The notes: generated from the sequence alone by a model not told the origin. DNA of 64,000 bases from Paramarasmius palmivorus (GCA_037176845.1 JAYKXP010000013.1:372001-436000); one strand, 5' to 3'. Numbered from the stretch's first letter, positions 10,143 through 22,088 are shown. Numbers and translations are program-made.

Positions 10143-11939
10143 CTACTCTTCGTCTGGATTTCCCCAATCCCAGCGTGGGTCGTTGACCACCTCCAAGTTC
10201 TCCTCCGTCAAGCGATTCCTCGTCATCGCGTCCTGCTCGGTTGAGATATTACAATCCTGTAACGATATGTTTGGGATGGTGAAACCGCGTTCTCGTCGAT
10301 ACTCGCATGCGTCAAGGAAGGACGTGAACAAAGAGGGATCTGCTCGGAAGTCGACTGAAGTAATATCGAGCCAAGTCAGGTCCGGGTATGCCAGTGTCCC
10401 TTTGACCGCCTCGCGAAGAGTGGGGAAGAATTCGCGGGCTACTTCGTCGTCGGTGACTGTGATCTCATCGAGACTCTTCAAGGAAGCGAAGAATGTGGAA
10501 AACGTGGTGCCAGTGATTTGAAAGTCATGCTCGTAAAGAGCAACGCTGAGAGATTCGAGGTCACGTAGACGGAGTGAAGGAAGCAGGCCTGCCAATATAT
10601 CGTCCACGTTCAAAGATGTCGCCTCTGGATTCCAGCCATGATCCCAGGAGACTCGGGGTGGGTCTACCATCTTCTGTGGCCATGGAGTATCAGGACTTTC
10701 ATCTACTGGACCCACATCATCGACCCCATGTATCCACGCTTTGAAAGAAAAATAAAAATCATTATTGAGAACCAGAGATCGGATCCCTTCCGGTCTGCGA
10801 CGACGATGTGGTCTGCTCAGCTTCAACAACCTGGCAAATGTTCGAGCCAGAAGAAGCAATTCTTCGATGCAGTGTTCGGAGGAAGAGAACGCAGATTCCT
10901 GAAAGTGGACGATTGTGGAGATCGGAAAACGTATTCGATCCAAGAAGCCAATAAATTTCGGGATAGTGGTAGAGGAGACACCCAGATATTGCAGTTTGGA
11001 CAGATTGACACATTGAATCGAAGAATGGCCTATTGTAGGACGACGAAGGGCTTTCTGGAGGTCGAGTTCTCGAAGACTGGGCAGTTTTTGCAGAAGGCTC
11101 AGAAGCTCTGCTTCGAGTGGAATCTGTGATCGGCATTTTGAAGATATTCGTAAGGAGGTTAAACAGGAAACAGTGTCGAAGAAGGGATCCGTCCATGGGA
11201 CATGAAGATTCACGATGCTGAGATGTGTGAGTTTTGGGATCGTGTGTCCAGGGAAACAAGCCGGAAGAAAGGGACCATTTGTAATTGAACGACCAGATGC
11301 GTAAGCCTCGAGGTGAAGCTTCTCGAGAAGAGGAGCAGGTCCAAGTGTCAATAAGAGACGTTGGATTTCATCCTCCTTCCCGTAACTGAGGGCCAGCGTC
11401 AAAACCCGCGCGATATCATCCGCCAGTACTTGTTCCAACACCTGCAACCCCTTGGATCCAACCCCGCGAGCTGAGTACTGAATCCGCAGAGGAGCGCTGC
11501 GCGAGCGCTTGAGCATCTCCACGGCCCAATCAGGATATCCAAGATTCAGCGAAGTCCAAAGAGTGGCAATATCCAATGCTACCATCCGCCATCGTTGACA
11601 GACATGAGTTATAAATATCCAACCCCACGGCGGTTCGTCGATGAGATCGATGAGACAGTAGGAAGGAAGCATTGACCCAATCCATTCCAAGTCGGCGCAT
11701 GACAGGAAGATTTCGGAGAGAAGTTCGTTTGGGAGTTGGTGTATCGGAACGAAGGAGTTGCGCGTGAATTTGAGGTCGACAATCTTTGCTGCATCTTCTA
11801 CTTCAAGGAGCTCGGCGATACCTCTGTCGATTCTCTCGATCTCTTTCTTCAAGTCTGTCATGGCGATTCAGTCTGGAACTAGCAGCCGTAGGATGGAGTA
11901 CTAACCAGCCAGTCTGGCGTCATCACCAGCCCGAGCCAT
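10143..11939 (-). CDS. F-box protein, subfamily B, copy 1 (intact)
   Basis: Two exons: a 34-nt first exon (11906-11939, MARAGDDARLA) and a long second exon (10143-11854) joined by a 51-bp GTTAGT...ACAG intron. The second exon also has its own ATG at 11861 but that lies inside the intron. The product has a short helix (KKEIERIDRGIAELLE), then the F-box FVPIHQLPNELLSEIFLSC and VCQRWRMVALD, followed by about 450 residues of LRR-like repeats ending in an acidic tail (WDWGNPDEE). Expected role is Skp1 binding and substrate choice in an SCF ligase. It heads a same-strand tandem array with the broken copy at 12337 and the diverged copy at 14705; the similarity to the broken copy includes the upstream region and the intron position. 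Confidence 0.88.
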
Positions 11940-12336
11940 GGTGTGCACCGTGACATTTGATCTTGCATTTGACTTCAATATATCTTCTTCCATTCCTCGA
12001 TTCTGACCAAAGGAAGAGGTCTAATAAATTTAATACATAATGGAAAAGGGCGAGCTTACCGGTAAGAGTCCGTGACTTGGTGTTGAAACACGGTTGGACG
12101 TGAGAGTCAAGAGCAAGCCGCGGGGTGCAAGCGCGTATGTCAATGACGCGAGTTCGGACCAATTCCCATTCTGAAAGCATTTACAACACAAATACCGAGG
12201 TTATACAACCCGTTGGCCTTCTATGCACTTTATGGATGACATTGTATTACATTGGAATCGTTCTAACATAGCTGACACATGACACAACCTTGAAATGACA
12301 TTACATGTAACCATCATAGTTCAGACTCACGCGTTC
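11940..12336. other. Upstream region of F-box copy 1, part of the tandem duplication
   Basis: Patches of this region (for example around 12055-12095 on the minus strand, with CAACACCAAGTC) match the region upstream of the broken copy near 14240-14280, so the duplicated unit covers promoter and gene. No coding gene seen. Confidence 0.5.
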
Positions 12337-14139
12337 CTATTCCTCCGTTTCCGATTCCTCGTCTGGATTATTCCAATACCAAGGCGGTTCGTCTTGCACC
12401 ACTTCCAAGGTCTCCTTCGTCAAGCGATGTCGTAAGATAGTGCTCTGTGCCTTGGAGATATTGCAATTATGAAGTAGAATATAGGGAATGGTATGACCTC
12501 GTTGTCGCCGGTACTCGCATACATGAAGAAGCGACTCGAGCAGGGAAGGGTCTCCTCTAAAATCCACGGCCTCCAGATCGAGCCAGGTCAAGTTCGGATA
12601 CGACAGTGCTCCTTTGATGGTCTCGCACAGGGTCGGAAAGATTTTGCGAGCTGCTCCGGCGTCGAGCCCGAGTTCGAAGAGGGACTTCAGATGGCCAAAG
12701 GATGTGGAAAATGTGGTGCCAGCGACCGGGAAGCTGGGCTGAAGCAGAGACACTCTAAGAGATTCGAGGTTGCGTAGACGGAGTGAAGAGAGGAGGCCGG
12801 CTAACATATCATTAGAGTCCAATGTCGCCTCACAATCACAAAGATCCCAGGAAACACGGGGCGGGTCTACCGCCACGGAGACAGGCACATACTAGAGCGT
12901 GAATGGACTCCTCGACCGGGCCAATATTCTCGACCCCATGTGTCCACGCCTCGAAAGAAAGAGGAAAGTCGTTACTCAGAACTAAAGACCGTATGCCTTC
13001 TGGCCCACCATGGCGATGTGGAACTGGTTCGTCTGGTGTCAACAGCTCGGCAAACTTTCGAGCCAAAAGGAGCAGTTCCTCGAAGTCGCTCTCGGGGTCC
13101 AGGTCTGAGAACCGGGAGTTAAGGTAGTGAATGATGGTAGAGACAGGGAATCGTATGCGATCCAAAAAGCCGATGAATGTTGGAATGGTGGTAGAGCAAA
13201 CTCGTAGATACTGTAGCTTGGGGAGATTCGTGTATTGATGCGATAATGAAGACGAACTAATTGCCATGGGACGACGCAGCGCGTTATCAAGCTCAAGCTT
13301 TCGCAGGCCAGGTAACTGTTGGAGGATGTGGAAGAGCTCTGTGTCGGACGGAGTCTGCGCCTCGCGTCTTAAGGATATTCGTAGATCCGTCAAAAAGAAG
13401 AGCGTGCTGAAAAAAGGATCTGTCCAAGAGACATGAAGATTTTCGATACTGAGACTAGTGAGCCTCGACTCGTGGAAGTGAACAGGAAGAATGGTGGGAC
13501 TACCTGTGAAGCTACTTTCGTGAACCTTCAAAGTGAGCTCCCGGAGCAGAGGAGTAGGTCCGAGTGACGATAAGAGATGCTGTAAGTCTTCCTCCTCCGC
13601 GTACCCGAGGGATAGGTTCGAGACTCGTGCGATATGGACCACTAGTGCTTGCTCCATTGCCTTCAACACCTTTGGGTCAATGTTGTGAGGCGAGTACTGG
13701 ATCTTTAGAGGAGCGGTGCGCGAGCGATCAAGCATCACGAAAGCCCAATCGGGATGGCTAAAATTCGGTGAGGACCAAAGGATGGCAGTATCCAACGCTA
13801 CCATCCGCCATTGTTGACAGACCTGAGTAACGAGGATCCAGCCCCACAACCACTTGTCCAGAATCCAACTTGGAAGCATCGACCAAGTACATCCCCTGTC
13901 CGAGCAAAAAAGGAAGATTTCGGAGAGGATTTCGTTTGGAACTCGGTGTGCTGGAAGGAGTGAGTTACGAGTAAACTTGAGGTCGACTATTTTCGCTGCG
14001 TCTTCTACTTCGTGGAGCTCGGCGATTTCTCTATCAATCCTCTGGATCTCATTGTTCCAGTCTATCGTTGTGATGAGTCTAGATCCAACTTTTCAATTGT
14101 CGAGTACTCACCAGACAGGCTATCGTCCTGTTCAGTTAT
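12337..14139 (-). pseudogene. F-box protein, subfamily B, copy 2 (broken)
   Basis: Close paralogue of the gene at 10143 with the same two-exon layout: the first exon would be 14112-14139, the intron 14062-14111 (GTGAGT...GATAG). Two lesions are visible. First, where copy 1 has CACCATG the same context reads CACCATA (14137-14139), so the ordinary start codon is lost. Second, around 12865-12900 the frame shifts by one base between VEESIHA and VDPPRVSWD, splitting the product into a 5' part ending at 12836 and a 3' part of 183 codons. The F-box (RVPNEILSEIFLFC) and WRMVALD are preserved and the rest of the frame is clean, so decay is recent, or the gene starts at an internal ATG (13879) and makes a truncated protein. 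Confidence 0.8.
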
Positions 14140-14704
14140 GGTGCAGACGTTATATCCACTTTCGTCCCTTCCTGCCATTCCTTAACACGAGCCAAAAGAG
14201 GTCTGAGGCTATACAAAGGAGAAAGAAGGGCGAGCGTCGGGCGAGCGTACCAGGAAGAGCCTGCGACTTGGTGTTGATACACGAGCGAGATGAGGGTCAA
14301 GTACGAACCGTCGTGAGCGCTTAATATTGTCCGATTTGTGCAAGAGAGACGATACGACGCCAAATTGAAGGCGTTTGAAACACCAACTATGTAACTGGCA
14401 CATGGGGAATGATTCACGATTTCCCAATCCCTCGCAGCGAACCCCAGGACTCGGGTTCGCGCAGAGTACTTAGGAAGATTTCGGAGAGTGATCCGTTTGT
14501 GCATTGGGACGAATGAGCTACATGTAAATTTGAGGCCGACAATGTTCACTGCGTATAGAACGGCATACTAAAGTGCGGACGCCCGAGAGAACGTAGTAAT
14601 GAAGCGATACTGTAGAATATATAGTGTAGAAAGACAGTTGATCAAATATCTCGTTTCCAGCTGCAGGTACTACCGGTACCAAATCCTGTGTTACGGCCCA
14701 CCAC
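14140..14704. other. Intergenic, duplicated upstream sequence plus F-box relic
   Basis: Apart from the relic at 14470-14549 this holds the former promoter of copy 2 and the 3' flank of copy 3. Nothing else was recognised. Confidence 0.5.
14470..14549 (-). pseudogene. 80-bp relic of a third subfamily B F-box gene
   Basis: The minus strand encodes IVGLKFTCSSFVPMHK and then, after a small deletion, SPK-type remains of LSEIFL, matching the segment just before and into the F-box of copies 1 and 2 (IVDLKFT, SFVPIH). Downstream sequence has no further F-box similarity. Confidence 0.65.
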
Positions 14705-16501
14705 CTATTCTTCTTCATCCTCCGATAAATCACAGAGTTCATCCTTGTGTCGCACATAATCCTCTCCGTCAAATTCTCGATCAAGCAGCGAGCTCTGCTT
14801 GTCTGAGAGCCTGCAATTATACACCTCTATCGCATCGATAGCTAGGTGGTGTTCCTTGCGATACCGGTATGCATCTAGGAACGAATCGAGCAATCCTTGA
14901 TCGAACCTGAAGTCAATATACTTCAAAGTAAGCTTTTCCAGAACGGGAAAAGCCAAAGCACTAGAGGTCTGGAATCCTGTCGAAGAAATTTCGACGACGG
15001 TATTGGTTGAATGCTGACGTAGAAGGGGAACAAAGTCGTATAAAACATCGCCCCAAACCGACAAGTCCGTGAGATTGGGCAAAAAGCCAAAAAATTTGGA
15101 AAGCGTAGGAGCAAGGAAGGTTTCGCTGTCGTGCTGGACTCCCAGCTCCTGTAGTTCGTCGAGTGCTAACGAAGGAAGTATCGCCTGGACAACATCGTCG
15201 AAAGTGAATGATGTCTCAGATTTCCAGCGAACTTCCACGCGAAGACGGTAGGGATTTGGATCCCGAACGCAACTCCCAGCAACGCAACAATCCAACGAAG
15301 GTGGAATAGCACAGGTCGTCCAGGACTTCAGAACCAGATCACCTAGTTCCATCCCGTCGATGCCTAGTTCAAGCGAAGTAATACTGTACTTTTCGGCGCC
15401 CGAACCGTCCAAAATCTTCTTCAGAGCTGGAGCGAACTGGCGTAGCTCTTCGACCATTTCGCTGCGGCTCGAAGCCTCGAATTTGCACCATTGGAATTCC
15501 ACAATCGCGGTGTCGGGAACGGCAGTTCGTTCGAGTAAGGCAAGACAGTCGGGGATGGTTGAACCGCCAAAACACAAAACTCGCAAGTTTGGTATGTTGA
15601 CTGGGATCATAGCATGTGGTTGCTCGGATTGTCTCGAAGGTACGGCCGCTCCTTCGAGTTCCAACTTGGTGAGGCAAGGCATCTTGGTAAGGATATCTAA
15701 GAGCTCCCTATGTGTCGGACGGATGTAAAGCGCCTCGCCACCTAGGCGAATAGCTAGGCAGGTAAGGGAACTAATATTCCAGAACAACGTCGAATCCCAT
15801 GGAATATGGCAGTTATCGAACTCAAGGTGTGTTAACCTCGGTGCGTGGTTGGCGAGAAAGGCTCGAGGGAGGAAGATGATTCCGGAAGTTCCATCCTCTG
15901 TGGGCAACGAAGGGGATGCAAAATGCAATTTTCGTAACTCTGGGGCCGGCTGGGTAAGAATAGCGATTGCAACGGACAGAAAAGCTGGTTTCTCGAACAG
16001 CTTTAGGTTGGCGATGTGAGAAATATGTGTGAGCGCCTGGATGACGACTGGCCACCCTTTTTGTGTAAGAAAAGGGAGGTAATTAATGGTGAGGGGCGCT
16101 TCCTTCGAGCGTTTTAGCATCTCGAGTCCCAGTGCTGGATGGGAGAAATCTGGTGACGTCCAAAGACCTGGTGTATCCAATGCCACATTACGCCAATGTC
16201 TGCAGACATGCGTGAGAGCAATCCACCCTATCTGTGTGCTTCCGTCTACGCGTAGGTTGAGAACTGGACTGAATGGGCCAGTTTGGTACATGAATATTGC
16301 CGAGAGTAGCTCGTTAGGGAGACGATTTATCGGGATCATGGAGTTGCGCAAGTATCGATTTTCTTGGATTCGGAGGGTGATCGCAATGATTCTGGCAATA
16401 TCACCCGCGATTCCTTGATCTATTTTCCGTATCTTGTCTTTCCAGCCTATAACCAAAGAGACAGATGTGAGAAAAGGATAACGCGACCAATCCGTGCTCA
16501 C
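14705..16501 (-). CDS. F-box protein, subfamily B, copy 3 (diverged)
   Basis: Open frame of 598 residues. The subfamily plan is kept: short helix (KDKIRKIDQGIAGDIARII), F-box MIPINRLPNELLSAIFMYQ, second element HVCRHWRNVALDTPGLW, then LRR-like repeats and an acidic C-terminus (LCDLSEDEEE). The first about 18 residues from the ATG at 16501 (MSTDWSRYPFLTSVSLVIG) look like translated intron: GTGAGC just upstream and TTATAG before GCTGGAAAG match the intron of the paralogues. If so, the first exon lies near 16503-16550, but no ATG is visible there in frame, as in copy 2. Either the start has moved into the old intron or the gene is damaged at its 5' end. Confidence 0.8.
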   Translation of the reverse strand: MSTDWSRYPFLTSVSLVIGWKDKIRKIDQGIAGDIARIIAITLRIQENRYLRNSMIPINRLPNELLSAIFMYQTGPFSPVLNLRVDGSTQIGWIALTHVCRHWRNVALDTPGLWTSPDFSHPALGLEMLKRSKEAPLTINYLPFLTQKGWPVVIQALTHISHIANLKLFEKPAFLSVAIAILTQPAPELRKLHFASPSLPTEDGTSGIIFLPRAFLANHAPRLTHLEFDNCHIPWDSTLFWNISSLTCLAIRLGGEALYIRPTHRELLDILTKMPCLTKLELEGAAVPSRQSEQPHAMIPVNIPNLRVLCFGGSTIPDCLALLERTAVPDTAIVEFQWCKFEASSRSEMVEELRQFAPALKKILDGSGAEKYSITSLELGIDGMELGDLVLKSWTTCAIPPSLDCCVAGSCVRDPNPYRLRVEVRWKSETSFTFDDVVQAILPSLALDELQELGVQHDSETFLAPTLSKFFGFLPNLTDLSVWGDVLYDFVPLLRQHSTNTVVEISSTGFQTSSALAFPVLEKLTLKYIDFRFDQGLLDSFLDAYRYRKEHHLAIDAIEVYNCRLSDKQSSLLDREFDGEDYVRHKDELCDLSEDEEE

Positions 16502-17045
16502 CGAGTGCTATGAGCCCTCGAGGCTCTGTATTGTCCTCTATAGTCTATAGCCCGACTAGCGTGTATAGATGACCTTCTGGTACGCAGAAGAAACAGGAAC
16601 TAGGAGTCGAAGAGCGAAGAGAAAAAAACGCGTCCAGTCTACGCACGTGACCAAGAACTCTCACGCCAACGTCCTGACTCCCACGGCTGCCCAGCTGGCT
16701 CATGAGCACATCACACTGAGACTAGGAACACCGTGAGCATTGAAAATCTTTCCTTATGTATTGAAGAATCTGGTCATAGATTAGACAAAAGTCCCAAGAA
16801 ATACGAATTTATACTACAACAATACTAGTCAGACAGGCGAGTAAACTGACGCATCAGGACGTACTCACATGTACATGCGGCGGATACGCCAGCGCCAGCA
16901 TTTTTGAGTTCCAAGAATACAAGATACTACGAGTGGGATCAAACACAAAAATCAGCAAGCGGGAAGGAGTGATTTGACGCGCAGCCTCACTTTATACAAT
17001 TGTCCGTGTCAAGAAAGCTCCCCGAACCCATTCTCAGCTCAGTCT
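16502..17045. other. Intergenic, no gene seen
   Basis: Upstream of F-box copy 3 and downstream of the small membrane protein gene. No coding frame of note. Confidence 0.5.
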
Positions 17046-17549
17046 TCACTCTTCTTCGTCAATGTAACGGAGTATAAAAGCCATGATCAAGGCGCGTCGG
17101 AGGAACAAGAGCATGATGAGAAGTAGTTGCTAGGAGTGCTATCGCATCAGCATTTGAGTTGAAGATAACGAAAGCCGAGGCATTAGACTCACAAGTAATA
17201 TAAGTGATAATACTGGTATTTCTTCGATGTCTTCTTCTTCAATGTTGAGAACCTCTTCTCCTTCGGCGCGCTGTCCGTCATTTTCCTGCATCTGCAATGA
17301 GTTTTGGGACGATAGAAGGCTAAACAAAGAACTCACCAAGATAAGCTGAATCAGAACGTCGTCTTCGCGGTATGGTTGGTACTAGAAGGCGCTGTTAGCA
17401 TCTTGAGGAATAGAAAAAGTGAACATTGGACGTACAGCTCCATCATCAGCCTCTTCATCTCGGTACTGTGGTCGGGGATAAGGATGCCTTCGAGCATCTC
17501 GGAGCGTGTAGGAGGTAGGGACACGGAACGAGGGTTTGGCAATGACCAT
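17046..17549 (-). CDS. Small acidic membrane protein, 113 residues, four exons
   Basis: Not visible as a long open frame because of three introns. Exons: 17436-17549, 17337-17381, 17193-17291, 17046-17129; the introns (54, 45, 63 bp) have GTACGT, GTGAGT and GTGAGT donors and CTAG, CAG and CTAG acceptors, and every exon junction is in phase 0. The product starts MVIAKPSFRVPTSYTLRD, has an acidic middle (NIEEEDIEEIPVLS) and one long hydrophobic segment (LLQLLLIMLLFLRR and onward) near the C-terminus, ending RYIDEEE. It may be a tail-anchored protein. I do not recognise the family. Four clean phase-0 exons with no stop make chance unlikely. Confidence 0.7.
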
Positions 17550-18377
17550 TTTTGAGTGTGAGTTTGGGTGCAAGAACGGTTTCGAGGCGTCCAACTGGTT
17601 CTTTATGTCACATCATGTCCCCGAACCCAGACTTCAAATCGCCCCGTAAGGCTTTACCTGCCAAACCAGGCATCACCACCTTTCGCTCTCCAGTTTCCTG
17701 AAGAAACGGTGGGGAGTCGCTCGGACCATCCTAAGGTTTATTTGCGGCAGACTAGGCAGGTCGACAGGTTGATACCATCCATCAAGTCCAGCCTCAATTA
17801 CGGGCCTCAGGATTGACATCCCTTACATCTACTGCAGTTGCCCGCCGCGCGTTCAAACATTGAGATGGGAGTGGCCGAAAGACGGGATTTCAGGGTGGAG
17901 CAAGATGAAAGATATTTGATGCTGGATGCTGCAGATAGGTGCGTCGTCGATGTCAGGGCTTGGAAGTCATATCCTTTGGCTAATAGGCTCTCGGTCGTGC
18001 TACAGTGAACCCATCTCGGTGTACAGTGACGCAAATGAGCAAACAGTAGTTGTTCTAGGTATTGCGAATCGGAACGAGGTCTCTGGTGCGAAAATGTAGG
18101 GTCGGCATGGGCCTTTCCTTTCTCCTGCAGCTTGGGCTCTAGTGCTCGCGGAAACCCCAAGCGGACGACACTTTGGTCTGGACAGAAAGAGACGTCTTCG
18201 AAGATCTAGAAATAAGCTTAGGCTCGCCATTTTGAGGCTTTTGCACGGAACACACACCACCAAGGCGATCAGCTCTTATATGAGCGCTGCTCGAGTCCCT
18301 CCTCCTAGCTTTGACTGGTAATGAAGCAGGTATTCCCATTATGCTCCTCCATACCATACGCAAGCTCTCAAATCTCA
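17550..18377. other. Intergenic, no supported gene
   Basis: Short open frames on both strands without recognisable motifs. Confidence 0.45.
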
Positions 18378-18736
18378 TTACTCCTCCGAAACCTGCGATA
18401 TCTGTCGGTCATTCGACGGGCGCTTCTTCATCTGGGTCGGCGCTTCTTATGTCTGTCAGCACGTGCAGGACGTAGTAGAAAAGCGGACGCGAATAATGAC
18501 TCACCCATACTAGCTGCTCCCAAGCCACCCACTACAGGAATTTCATGGAGGATTTTCCCCAGCGTGCATGTGTGATCAAGACTGTAGCAACAACCCCGTC
18601 CAGCAAGACTCAAGATTGGCTTCAACTCCTCCAGCGGTGTGATTCCTTCAACAATAGCAAGATGATAGTCTGCGGCCATGGGACTTGGGTTCTTCATATA
18701 AATCCCAATGAATAGGAAGCCTACAGTGGGCAGCAC
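18378..18736 (-). CDS. Tentative partial gene, unknown
   Basis: A minus-strand frame with MAADYHLAIVEGITPLEELK and SLAGRGCCYSLDHTC runs to 18505 and, across a 59-bp GTGAGT...ATAAG intron (18446-18504), joins an exon ending QISQVSEE with a stop at 18378-18380. Upstream a GTATGT...TGTAG intron can be drawn, but the exon before it is closed by a stop in frame. It is either the 3' end of a decayed gene or a short gene starting near 18679. I do not recognise the family. Confidence 0.3.
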
Positions 18737-20524
18737 TCGTCAGTGACTCGGGAAAGAGTGGATACAGCCAAAGACATACCTAGGCAACCTTCTGGTTCCT
18801 ATGGAACGCATCTCCCAACAAGGTCCTTCAGGACGCTCTAATGGAGCGTCGAGAAGGGCCAAATATCTAGCCAGACGATCGACAAGCTTGATTGGTCCTA
18901 GTGTGCTGCGCCAAAGAGAGGCTTCACGACGTCCTACACCCTGCCAGTGGCAGGGTGGCGACCGTCGACTCCAAGACGACCAAGACTGGCTTCCAGAATA
19001 CCTTGATGACCTTGACACCTTTGTCCTGCTAAAGGCAGGTTCTGGAGGTATATTTGGACGATGTCGAAGGGGGGTCTAAAGAGGAGGGGGTCGTTGCATA
19101 ATGATTCTGTACCGCCAATGTGGAAGAATAAAGCATATGTATGCTAGGAAGACGAAAGGCAGAGAATGGTCCAGCTGGAGAGGGACTCGGGATGATGGTG
19201 GACAATGGCAAGAGGTGTGACTTGGACGATCGAATTGAAAATCAGAGTCGTCACAGTCAGTATCTCTTTCCGCTCGTTTGTCCACCTTTACACTCAGCCT
19301 CGCGTTCAGAACTTCATTCACTGTCAGCTGCTTTCTCTTCGTGGGTTTCTGCGAGAGCCGCTTGGAGATCGAAGGGAACTTAAGACGCTGGAATAGGGTC
19401 GGGATTGGGTCACGGTCGCTCTACGTTGCCTCAAAGCTCAGGAATATATCAGATGTAACGTTCTAGCTAGGTATGTATGTCGCTATCGTTCTTGTGACCT
19501 CAGGTGCTGAAGGGAGAAATCGGTGCAGGACAATAGTGGGACCATTCTCTAGCTCCAGACAGTCAAGCATTCCTGGAACGGCATCCTGGATTCAAGGACG
19601 TTTTTGACGGTACGGCGGTATTCAGCCTTGCAATGGCAACTTGACGACCCATATTCTTCAACGGTCGAATGCGAGTCGTATGTATCTCAAACTTGTTGTA
19701 TCTGGCAGTTACTGAACAACGGCTGGGGACTTTAGGTTAAATAAATTTCATGCTCCTTTTTTGCGCAATGCCCTCATAGCTCCGATTTGGATCCTTAAAA
19801 GTGTTGCAATTGGACATGGGACTCCATTCATGTACCAATAATCTCGAGGAGAGGTGAAAATTTGGCCTGTGCAAGCATTCCTTACGTATGTATCTCTTCT
19901 CTAGAACCTCGATTTCAAGCTGAGGAATATTATGAATAGCTCTGAATCATCATCATACTATCGCACTCGGATTTGATTAGCAACGATATCGACCACCCAC
20001 ATGATGCAAACCAGAGCTCGTCCGGAATCGTAACGCCTTCAAATACAGCCCTTCAGTACTCTCCCTATGAAATACTTCCTGCTACCAGCTACCCCAGCTC
20101 TCCTTGCCTGCGCCGAGTTCACTTATCCGTGGGTGTACAGTTGGTGTCGGTTTGCATGGCCTTGGAACTGGCTTTTGCTATCAGTCTACTCCTTTTGTCT
20201 GTCAGTGACGGCTTATCTGCAGCAGCTACTGGTGGCGCCACTTTCGCTCTGTTTTCAGTGCTGAGACGAGGCCAAGATATCGACTTGTCGACACATCATC
20301 CCAGTAGCACTGATACCCACGACCAGAGCCGCTGGTTAGGTGCACACCATGATCACCGAAGGGCCCGTCTCAAGCCCATATTCGTCCATCACGTACGGCT
20401 GCCATCTTACGTGCGCGTCTCAGTGCAATGGTGAAACAAGCTTTGTCGGCACTGCGGCACTGATAGCCAAGTAGAAATGATCTAGACGCAACGTTAAAGA
20501 CCCGCACCCACCTCTTCCATATCC
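18737..20524. other. Intergenic, with a possible membrane-protein exon at 19973-20434
   Basis: Mostly without recognisable coding. The plus frame 19973-20434 contains a hydrophobic run (CMALELAFAISLLLLSV) that could be a membrane segment, but no partner exons or family were found and overlapping frames are also open. Confidence 0.35.
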
Positions 20525-22088
20525 ATGGCCACTCTCGTTGCCTACCCTTCTGAACGCCGCTTCCCGAGAAAGGTCGTGGTAGACGATAGCGACGCCCGGA
20601 TAAGCTACAGCAATAATTGGACATTCGATGTTGGTAGCTTCGACGATATAGGATCTTTGGGTGCACCGTACAATCACACAATGCATGGTACCGGTGTCAG
20701 TGGGTCCACCTTGAACTTCACATTCGAGGGTACGTTTAGTTCACCTTCATTCAATGCTCAAAGCTAACGAGCTAGTGCTTTGCAAGGAGGCTTTATTCAA
20801 GTATGGGGTGCAAAGGAAACCCGAAATACCGTGCAAAATACCACTATAATTGATGACGACCTCACCAGATTAGCGAGCTGGAAATGCCTTGTTGATGGCG
20901 ATGAAATCCCTCGAATCAACTATCTCACCAACGTCGACCAAATCACGAACAACCTACTCTGCGAGGCCAGTGGGCTAGCTTCCGGGACTCACGTTCTTAC
21001 CGTCGATGTGGCCATTGGGAATTCTACCACACAAGTGTTTTGGTTCGACAAGATAGAATATGTCCCTCCTGACTGGCAGGATTCCGGCTTGGAAGGTGAA
21101 ATTCTGAAGATCGATTCTTCAGACCCGAGCATACGATACGATAATGGGACGGGGAGCTGGCAGGAGCGTCCAGCAGGTGGCCTTATTGCGAATACCACGG
21201 ACGTGGCGGGTGAGAGCCTGTCGTTCAAGTTCAATGGTGAGCATTACCCTGAGTTTGCTTTGCATATGCTCAACTCAATTCTAAGGTACCAGTGTCTCGC
21301 TCTTCGGATTTATCTCAGGGAGCATCTCCAAGCGTCAAGCCAGTAACGCAGTGTACAGCATTGATGGATCCCCAGATACGCTGTTCGAAATCTCAGGAAG
21401 CAGACCCTCACCGACGAACAGCAGCGTCCTTTTGAGCCGCTTCAACGAGCCTTTGTTCACCACACCAGATTTGGAGCTGGGCACGCACGATATGAAAATC
21501 ACCTTTACGGGTGTCAGGACTGGCGGTGACCCACTTCAATGGCTGACTGTAGACTATTTCTACGTCAACGCCAGTGCAGGCTCGGGAAACTCGGTGGATT
21601 CGGGACCTGGTCAGGGATCTCTAGATCCAAATGCCGCTTCTGAAAACTCGGGTACAGGCAGGCCCAACATCGGTGCAATCATTGGCGGTACGGTCGGCGG
21701 AGTAGCCGGTATTCTTCTTCTAGCGCTTGGGGTTTTCATTTTCCTAAGGCGAAGGACCTCGGTGAAGCCCATAGCCAAAGCTGAATACCAGGAGGACTTT
21801 AACCATGCATCCGCCATCAACCCCAATGAGCGATACATGCGTTCTCAACCGCTTCTGGATACAACCCCAATCTCCCCTGAGAGCAGCACATTTTCAGATG
21901 CAGGAAGATACGCCACCACGACTCCTTCGGCAAAGCACCCTGGGACTATTTCCTGGCAAAGCACCTCTACATCTCCAGCCGGACGTATGCTTTGGGAGCG
22001 ACATCACCAAGATAGTGGTATACGATATCCAACGCAGCAGCAGGAAATGGAAGTTGTCGACGTTCCTCCGGGTTATACAGCTCAATGA
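20525..22088 (+). CDS. Single-pass membrane protein with two beta-rich extracellular modules
   Basis: Three exons (20525-20729, 20787-21236, 21286-22088), both introns in phase 1, giving 485 residues. Two similar extracellular modules are seen, each opening with an Asp-Ser-Asp motif: VVVDDSDARISYSNNW and later IDSSDPSIRYDNGTGSW, with FEGGFIQVWGAK and VSLFGFISGS as matching strand pairs. A Gly/Ser-rich linker leads to one membrane helix (IGGTVGGVAGILLLALGVFIFL) and a basic-start cytoplasmic tail rich in Ser/Thr/Pro ending VPPGYTAQ. This plan is common among uncharacterised agaric membrane proteins. The N-terminus as drawn lacks a clear signal peptide, so an upstream exon may be missing (20067 has a hydrophobic candidate). 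Function unknown; a wall or ligand-sensing role is inference. Confidence 0.75.

Noticed and set aside
12864..12890. A 26-bp intron (GTATGT...GGTAG) to rescue F-box copy 2
   Set aside because: Too short to splice, and removal still leaves the wrong frame; a one-base shift explains the data better.
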